Source: Glaciecola sp. UBA983 (lineage in GTDB: Bacteria > Pseudomonadota > Gammaproteobacteria > Enterobacterales > Alteromonadaceae). Taken from it: a stretch of DNA of 14,622 bases. The stretch lies in assembly GCA_002292215.1 (NCBI GenBank), contig DBBN01000003.1, positions 20,004 through 34,625 on the forward strand, read 5' to 3'. A model generated the notes under the pieces. That model saw only the letters and a list, made by a program, of their open reading frames with translations, was not told the origin of the DNA and ran no database searches. Below, piece after piece: positions 10,225 to 14,622 of this stretch; the stretch's first letter is position 1; each line of letters opens with the position of its first letter. Both the position numbers and the translations under genes were made by a program.

Positions 10225-10239
10225 ACTTGTAGACCAAAA

Positions 10240-10782
10240 TTACTTCTTAAGTGGGGCCAAGACCATAATCATTTGTCGTCCTTCAACACGATGAGGGAAC
10301 GATTCACAATTTGAGATTTCATCCAAATCCGCTTTAACACGTTTAAGTAATGTAATCCCGATCTCTTGGTGAGCCATTTCACGTCCGCGGAAGCGGATTG
10401 TGACTTTGGCTTTATCACCAGCCTCTAGAAAGCGACGCAGGTTGCGCAGTTTGACCTGGTAATCGCCTTCATCAGTGCCAGGGCGAAATTTAATCTCCTT
10501 GACCTGAATTTGCTTTTGTTTTTTCTTCTGCTCTTTAAGAGCTTTACTCTTCTCAAAAAGGAATTTTCCATAATCCATGACTTTACAGACAGGTGGCTCT
10601 GCATTTGGGCTGATTTCAACCAAGTCTAATGTGTTGGCATCTGCCAAAGCTTGCGCTTCAGTTAATGTCACAACACCTAATGGTTCACCTTCTACACCAA
10701 CTAAACGAACTTCGTTTACGTTAGTGATTTCGTCATTGATCCGAGCTTTGTCGCTCTGAGCCTTATTATTAGCGCCTTTAAT
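10240..10782 (-). CDS. infC: Translation initiation factor IF-3 with AUU start codon
   Basis: IF3 binds the 30S subunit, prevents 50S joining and checks the start codon and initiator tRNA. Starting from ATG or GTG gives at most 143 residues (GTG at 10671) and loses most of the N-domain. Reading upstream in frame leads to ATT at 10780-10782 with the product beginning (M)[15 protein letters not shown], close to the E. coli start (M)KGGKRVQ. GGAGG lies 8 nt upstream. The resulting 180 residues equal the E. coli length. The N-domain contains [20 protein letters not shown] and the linker [32 protein letters not shown]; the C-domain ends [14 protein letters not shown]. Known biology: IF3 discriminates against AUU, so its own mRNA is repressed when IF3 is abundant. 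The gene begins 19 nt after the thrS stop. Confidence 0.95.
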   Translation of the reverse strand: MKGANNKAQSDKARINDEITNVNEVRLVGVEGEPLGVVTLTEAQALADANTLDLVEISPNAEPPVCKVMDYGKFLFEKSKALKEQKKKQKQIQVKEIKFRPGTDEGDYQVKLRNLRRFLEAGDKAKVTIRFRGREMAHQEIGITLLKRVKADLDEISNCESFPHRVEGRQMIMVLAPLKK

Positions 10783-10801
10783 GTGCTATTCCTCCAAGAG
10801 A

Positions 10802-12718
10802 TTATCTAATTACTTTATCTGCGATGTCTTGCCCGACTTTAACTAAGAACTCGTCAATTGACATTTTTCCTAAGTCATCGCCTTTACGGGTACGTACCGC
10901 TACTTCGCCAGCTTCCATTTCTTTATCGCCGACAACTAACATATACGGAACACGCTTCAAAGTGTGCTCGCGGATTTTAAAGCCTATCTTCTCATTTCTC
11001 AAGTCCGGTTTCACTCTAATTCCACTTTCTTTCAGTTTATTTGCAATTTTTTGACAATAATCGGACTGTTTGTCCGTAATATTCAAAATTACTGCCTGAG
11101 TTGGAGCTAACCAGGTCGGAAAATGACCAGCATATTCTTCTGTTAATATACCAATAAAGCGTTCTAACGATCCTAAAATCGCTCTGTGAATCATTACAGG
11201 TACTTTTCGTTCGCCATCTTCAGCGACATAAGTCGAACCTAAACGACCCGGCATTGAAAAATCGAGCTGTACTGTACCACATTGCCACGGACGATCTAAG
11301 CAATCATGCAAAGTAAATTCAATTTTAGGACCATAAAACGCCCCTTCGCCAGGCTGATATTGAAATTCAATGTCATTCGCCGCTAATGCTTCGGCTAACG
11401 CCGCTTCGGATTTATCCCACATTTCATCACTACCGACGCGTTCTTCTGGACGTGTTGATAATTTCACGACGATTTTTTCAAAGCCAAAGGTCTCGTAGGT
11501 GTCATACACCATTTTAATACAACCACTGACTTCTTCTAAAATTTGTTCTTCCGTACAGAAGATATGTGCATCATCTTGGGTAAAACCTCGTACTCGCATT
11601 AAGCCATGTAATGCACCAGAAGGTTCATTGCGGTGACAACAACCAAACTCAGCCATACGCAACGGTAAGTCTCGGTAAGATTTTAAGCCTTGATTAAAGA
11701 TTTGAACATGCCCAGGGCAGTTCATTGGTTTAATGGCATATTCACGTTTTTCAGACTCAGTTGTAAACATGTTAGCCGAATACTTGTCCCAGTGACCTGA
11801 TTTTTCCCATAAAGAACGGTCCATCATTAATGGGCCCTTTACTTCTTGATAATCATATTGAGTCAGCTTTTTACGAATGAAGCCTTCTAATTCGGTATAA
11901 ATAGACCAACCATCATTGTGCCAGAATACCATTCCGGGAGCTTCTTCTTGCCAATGAAACAAGTCTAGCGTTTTACCGATCTTACGGTGATCACGCTTCT
12001 CGGCTTCTTCAAGACGGTTCAAATAGGCTTTTAATTGCTTTTTATCTGCCCATGCTGTGCCGTAGATGCGCTGTAACATTTTGTTATCAGAATCACCACG
12101 CCAATATGCACCGGCCACTTTCATAATTTTAAAGTGTTGGCAAAAACGCATATTAGGCACATGAGGACCACGACACATATCGACATATTCTTCATGTACA
12201 TATAATGCAGGGGTTTCCTCTTGACCGATGTTCTCGTCCAAGATTTGCATTTTATAGGTTTCATTACGTTCAACAAAGGTGTCACGTGCTGTTTGCCAAG
12301 AGCCAACTTTTTTGACAACGTCATAAGAAGTTTTCGCTAGCTCTAACATGCGCTTTTCAATTTTAACTAAATCATCCTGGGTCAAAGAATGATCCATATC
12401 CACATCATAATAGAAACCATTATCTATGGTCGGCCCAATCGCCATTTTTACATCTGGGAATAATTGCTTGATTGCATGACCAATTAAATGAGCACAAGAG
12501 TGACGAATAATCTCAAGACCAGCGTCGTCACGTGCAGTTATGATCTGTAATTGTGCATCTTCGGTAATAAGATCACAGGCATCGGCAAGTTCGCCATTGA
12601 TTTTGCCAGCAATGGTTGCTTTAGCAAGACCAGGACCTATGTCATTTGCCACGTCCATAATAGAAACAGCGTTATCGAATGCACGGGTTGAACCGTCTGG
12701 TAAGGTAATAATGGGCAT
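10802..12718 (-). CDS. thrS: Threonyl-tRNA synthetase
   Basis: ThrRS charges tRNA-Thr and edits mischarged Ser-tRNA-Thr. The 638 residues keep E. coli numbering almost exactly. The TGS domain covers about 1-62. The editing domain shows H73 and H77 (HSCAH) and C182 and H186 (CRGPH). The class II catalytic core spans about 243-535, with Zn ligands C334 (PMNCPGH), H385 and H511 and motif 2 arginine R363. The anticodon-binding domain follows from about 540, beginning PTQAVILNI. The ATG has AAGGA 6 nt upstream. It heads the thrS-infC-rpmI-rplT unit and is probably autoregulated through the structured leader just upstream. Confidence 0.98.
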   Translation of the reverse strand: MPIITLPDGSTRAFDNAVSIMDVANDIGPGLAKATIAGKINGELADACDLITEDAQLQIITARDDAGLEIIRHSCAHLIGHAIKQLFPDVKMAIGPTIDNGFYYDVDMDHSLTQDDLVKIEKRMLELAKTSYDVVKKVGSWQTARDTFVERNETYKMQILDENIGQEETPALYVHEEYVDMCRGPHVPNMRFCQHFKIMKVAGAYWRGDSDNKMLQRIYGTAWADKKQLKAYLNRLEEAEKRDHRKIGKTLDLFHWQEEAPGMVFWHNDGWSIYTELEGFIRKKLTQYDYQEVKGPLMMDRSLWEKSGHWDKYSANMFTTESEKREYAIKPMNCPGHVQIFNQGLKSYRDLPLRMAEFGCCHRNEPSGALHGLMRVRGFTQDDAHIFCTEEQILEEVSGCIKMVYDTYETFGFEKIVVKLSTRPEERVGSDEMWDKSEAALAEALAANDIEFQYQPGEGAFYGPKIEFTLHDCLDRPWQCGTVQLDFSMPGRLGSTYVAEDGERKVPVMIHRAILGSLERFIGILTEEYAGHFPTWLAPTQAVILNITDKQSDYCQKIANKLKESGIRVKPDLRNEKIGFKIREHTLKRVPYMLVVGDKEMEAGEVAVRTRKGDDLGKMSIDEFLVKVGQDIADKVIR

Positions 12719-12807
12719 GAAAAATCCTTGAACAGTGGTGACGCCTACAGTGCGCCACTTGTATTTAAAAAAACATCATATTTCATAAGTTCAGCCTTAT
12801 GATGATG
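12719..12807 (-). promoter_or_regulatory. Structured thrS leader resembling the E. coli ThrRS operator
   Basis: Reading 5' to 3' on the minus strand there are four parts. (1) A hairpin 12807-12774: six pairs CATCAT/ATGATG, a 4-nt bulge, six pairs CATAAG/CTTATG, and a 6-nt loop. (2) A single-stranded U-rich linker 12773-12760. (3) A hairpin 12759-12734: five pairs AGTGG/CCACT, a 3-nt bulge, three pairs CGC/GCG, and the 7-nt loop ACTGTAG with UGU at the anticodon position. (4) The ribosome site and AUG. This order matches domains 4, 3, 2 and 1 of the E. coli thrS operator, where ThrRS binds the tRNA-like arms and blocks ribosomes. Function here is inferred from the fold. Confidence 0.7.
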
Positions 12808-12821
12808 ATACAATGCGCGAT

Positions 12822-12851
12822 ATTATACAGATAGAGCCTATTTTGATGCAA
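12822..12851 (-). promoter_or_regulatory. Probable sigma-70 promoter of thrS
   Basis: A perfect TATAAT -10 (12827-12822) lies 18 bp from TTGCAT (12851-12846), a weak -35. Transcription would begin near 12815 and give a leader of about 97 nt, just enough to contain both leader hairpins. The promoter overlaps the beginning of the divergent START-domain gene. Confidence 0.55.
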
Positions 12852-13460
12852 TCTTTTGTTTTTTTTATATTAATCAGTGTATTTGTTAGCGGCAGCAGTG
12901 TTGCCGAAGAAACGCCATGGCAAGCAGAAAAGATCAATCAGCACATTTTAGTCAGTTCATCGACACAAAACGGCATCTATCAAATTAATGCTAAAATGTA
13001 TGTTTATGCTACCCCCGATGAGTTTTTTACATTATTAGAAACCACTGACAACAACTGCCAATGGATAGCGAATTGCAACACGGTAGAAATTTTAAATAAT
13101 ACAATAGATAATACCCGCTATGTACATACTGTTTTTGATAGTCCTTGGCCGGTTGCGGATCGTGAAATGTATACTCGTTCAATACATGAATTTAGTGCTG
13201 ATCACCAACACCTATCGATCATCATTGACGATATTGCTGATAGCTACCCTGCTCACCCTCGCCGTGTCATGATCCGCGATGTGCGTGCGCAATGGTCGAT
13301 GACTCACTACCATAATGATTGGTATGAACTTAGTTATCTTGCTAGTGCAGATCCTGGCGGCGTGATCCCACAATGGCTATCAAAGCAATTATTAAAAGAT
13401 TCAACAGCCATTACATTTACCCGGTTACGCGAGCGTCTACATGCTGACAAAATATTCTAG
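12846..13460 (+). CDS. Secreted START-domain protein
   Basis: START domains form a deep hydrophobic pocket that usually binds a lipid; the ligand here is unknown. From the ATG at 12846 the product has 204 residues, with a signal-peptide-like hydrophobic N-terminus and probable cleavage after SVA (residue 20), so the mature protein is likely periplasmic. The domain fills the rest, with NCQWIANCN near 57-65, SPWPVADREMYTRS near 99-112, and DPGGVIPQWL near 166-175, all typical of bacterial START proteins. An in-frame ATG at 12813 would add 11 residues, but that puts two acidic residues before the hydrophobic segment, has no ribosome site, and overlaps the thrS promoter, so I prefer 12846. Neither start has a strong Shine-Dalgarno. 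The 3' end overlaps the next gene by 20 bp, so the two are probably translated together. Confidence 0.82.
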   Translation: MQSFVFFILISVFVSGSSVAEETPWQAEKINQHILVSSSTQNGIYQINAKMYVYATPDEFFTLLETTDNNCQWIANCNTVEILNNTIDNTRYVHTVFDSPWPVADREMYTRSIHEFSADHQHLSIIIDDIADSYPAHPRRVMIRDVRAQWSMTHYHNDWYELSYLASADPGGVIPQWLSKQLLKDSTAITFTRLRERLHADKIF

Positions 13461-14496
13461 CCTTACAAATCCCTCTACTTATATAAGTATCGGTATACTG
13501 CTTGGCGTTATCGCGCTCCTTACCGGCTGCCAACCACATCAATCGTTACCCTCTGCATTAGACGAATATCAAACGCGGATACATCGTGTATTAGCTATCC
13601 CTGAGCAACCGACCAATATCGGTATCACGCTAAACTACCCAGAGGCCTCACAACGTTCGATTACCATTCCCGGAACAATTATGCCGCTTGCTGAATTTTA
13701 TGCCATTAGTGGTTGTGAATTAGCCCCATTAATCGCACAGCGAAATACCGCTCTAGGCAAAGTAGAATACCCATCACGTCGCTTAGTTTATGAGTCGACA
13801 TTACTGCACACGCTAACTAATTGTATTAAGCTTGCCGCAGCTCAAGATATGACTTCAACGGATGCTAACGCAGCATTGTTTGACACACTCAAAATCAAAC
13901 AAATTCATTACCCAAAAACATGGGCTAACGTTATTCAAAATAGTCCCAGTATGCGCCTAGGGCTCGGGTTTTCACCGGGATATATTGAAGGTGATGCTAG
14001 TGACGGGTTTGTCGAGACCAAGGTGGCACTACAATATTTATATAAAGCTCACCTTATCCCGCCATTAAATATTACACAGCTAGAAGCACAACTCGATGTA
14101 CTCGAGAGTTTTCGATTACCTGCTCGTTTGTACCGCTCAACCCAATTGATAACATTAAAGTTAGGTCAATTAAATCAGCTATTAACCGACTATAATGCCG
14201 GTTTTACTTGTGGTAATCCTATAATTAAAGAGCAAATCAAGATCCTCAATAATGTAATGAAGCAATTTTTCATTCAAACATTACAGCCAATTGCAAGTCA
14301 CATTAATCATTACCAACGAGAGTTAACCCCTCTATTAGATGATATAATGGCATCCCCTGAAATACACCCTTCAATGAGAGCCTATTTAAACACACAGGCG
14401 CAATCATTTGTCGCTTATCGAACAGTGTTTACTGAACATGTCACACAGCTACAACAAGTGCTAGCGTCATGTGGATTGAGGCCTACAGCAAACTAA
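13441..14496 (+). CDS. DUF3080-type lipoprotein
   Basis: Function is unknown. The 351-residue product has a lipoprotein signal: K4, a hydrophobic stretch at 15-27, and lipobox L27-T28-G29-C30, so the mature protein should be acylated at C30. The segment from about 90 to 132, containing GCELAPLIAQRNTALGKV and then RRLVYESTLLHTLTNCI, is what I recall as the DUF3080 signature; the rest is mainly helical with conserved-looking leucines. The ATG lies inside the end of the START gene in another frame, with a weak GAGCG upstream, pointing to translational coupling and a shared role at the envelope. After the stop there is no clear terminator before the opposing tRNA gene. Confidence 0.78.
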   Translation: MLTKYSSLTNPSTYISIGILLGVIALLTGCQPHQSLPSALDEYQTRIHRVLAIPEQPTNIGITLNYPEASQRSITIPGTIMPLAEFYAISGCELAPLIAQRNTALGKVEYPSRRLVYESTLLHTLTNCIKLAAAQDMTSTDANAALFDTLKIKQIHYPKTWANVIQNSPSMRLGLGFSPGYIEGDASDGFVETKVALQYLYKAHLIPPLNITQLEAQLDVLESFRLPARLYRSTQLITLKLGQLNQLLTDYNAGFTCGNPIIKEQIKILNNVMKQFFIQTLQPIASHINHYQRELTPLLDDIMASPEIHPSMRAYLNTQAQSFVAYRTVFTEHVTQLQQVLASCGLRPTAN

Positions 14497-14571
14497 CTAA
14501 ACTAGCGGGTTTAAGGTTAAATTTTGTAGGTGATCACAGATTATTTGAGATAAAAATTTTGTAGAGAAGAA

Positions 14572-14622
14572 TGGTCGAATCGGGCAGGATCGAACTGCCG
14601 ACCTCCTCGATGTCAACGAGGC
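14572..14622 (-). tRNA. tRNA-Val(GAC), 3' part only
   Basis: Reading the minus strand from the window edge gives the anticodon stem CCTCG/CGAGG with the 7-nt loop TTGACAT, so the anticodon is GAC (Val). Then come a 5-nt variable loop, a T-arm GGCAG/CTGCC with loop TTCGATC, the acceptor 3' strand CGATTCG, discriminator A, and an encoded CCA. The D-arm and 5' acceptor strand lie beyond the window. Confidence 0.93.

Noticed and set aside
14529..14540. GTGATCAC palindrome as a CRP site
   Set aside because: CRP needs TGTGA and TCACA separated by 6 bp; here the half sites touch, leaving an 8-bp palindrome of no recognised type.

Overview
The window looks like a chromosomal housekeeping segment of a marine-type gammaproteobacterium, most plausibly in or near Alteromonadales or Vibrionales. 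The AT-leaning base composition, the gene order thrS-infC-rpmI-rplT-pheS-pheT-ihfA, an AUU-started infC, and the presence of CsiV-like and DUF3080-like genes all point that way. I see no integrase, transposase, phage gene or CRISPR array, and the genes I recognise look vertically inherited.

Layout. From 1 to 1449 (+) lie the 3' part of a CsiV-type peptidoglycan-binding protein gene and a PduO-type cob(I)alamin adenosyltransferase. nagZ (1452-2468, -) converges on them with only 2 bp between stop codons. A membrane-anchored penicillin-acylase-family N-terminal-nucleophile hydrolase (2593-4920, +) diverges from nagZ. From 12718 down to 4963 everything is on the minus strand. First comes the translation cluster thrS-infC-rpmI-rplT, ending in a strong intrinsic terminator (9495-9525). 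Then comes pheS-pheT-ihfA. Last is an unrecognised membrane-anchored protein whose first codons contain the UUCG-loop terminator of ihfA. At the right end, diverging from thrS, a secreted START-domain protein and a DUF3080-type lipoprotein overlap by 20 bp. The 3' half of a tRNA-Val(GAC) gene (-) is cut by the window edge.

How it works together. The minus-strand block supplies two aminoacyl-tRNA synthetases, IF3, ribosomal proteins L35 and L20, and the IHF alpha subunit. Its controls are partly readable in the sequence. The thrS leader carries a two-hairpin structure whose second hairpin has a 7-nt loop with UGU (a Thr anticodon) at the anticodon position, just upstream of the Shine-Dalgarno, as in the E. 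coli thrS operator. infC begins at AUU, the rare start used for IF3 autoregulation, and this restores a full-length 180-residue IF3. An 8-bp hairpin sits between infC and rpmI, where L20 control acts in E. coli. CsiV and NagZ both concern the cell wall; I infer no tighter link between them and the acylase.

I do not see a convincing undescribed system. The best leads are the terminator embedded in the gene after ihfA, the thrS leader, and a short Phe-rich reading frame in the position of E. coli pheM that overlaps the rplT terminator.
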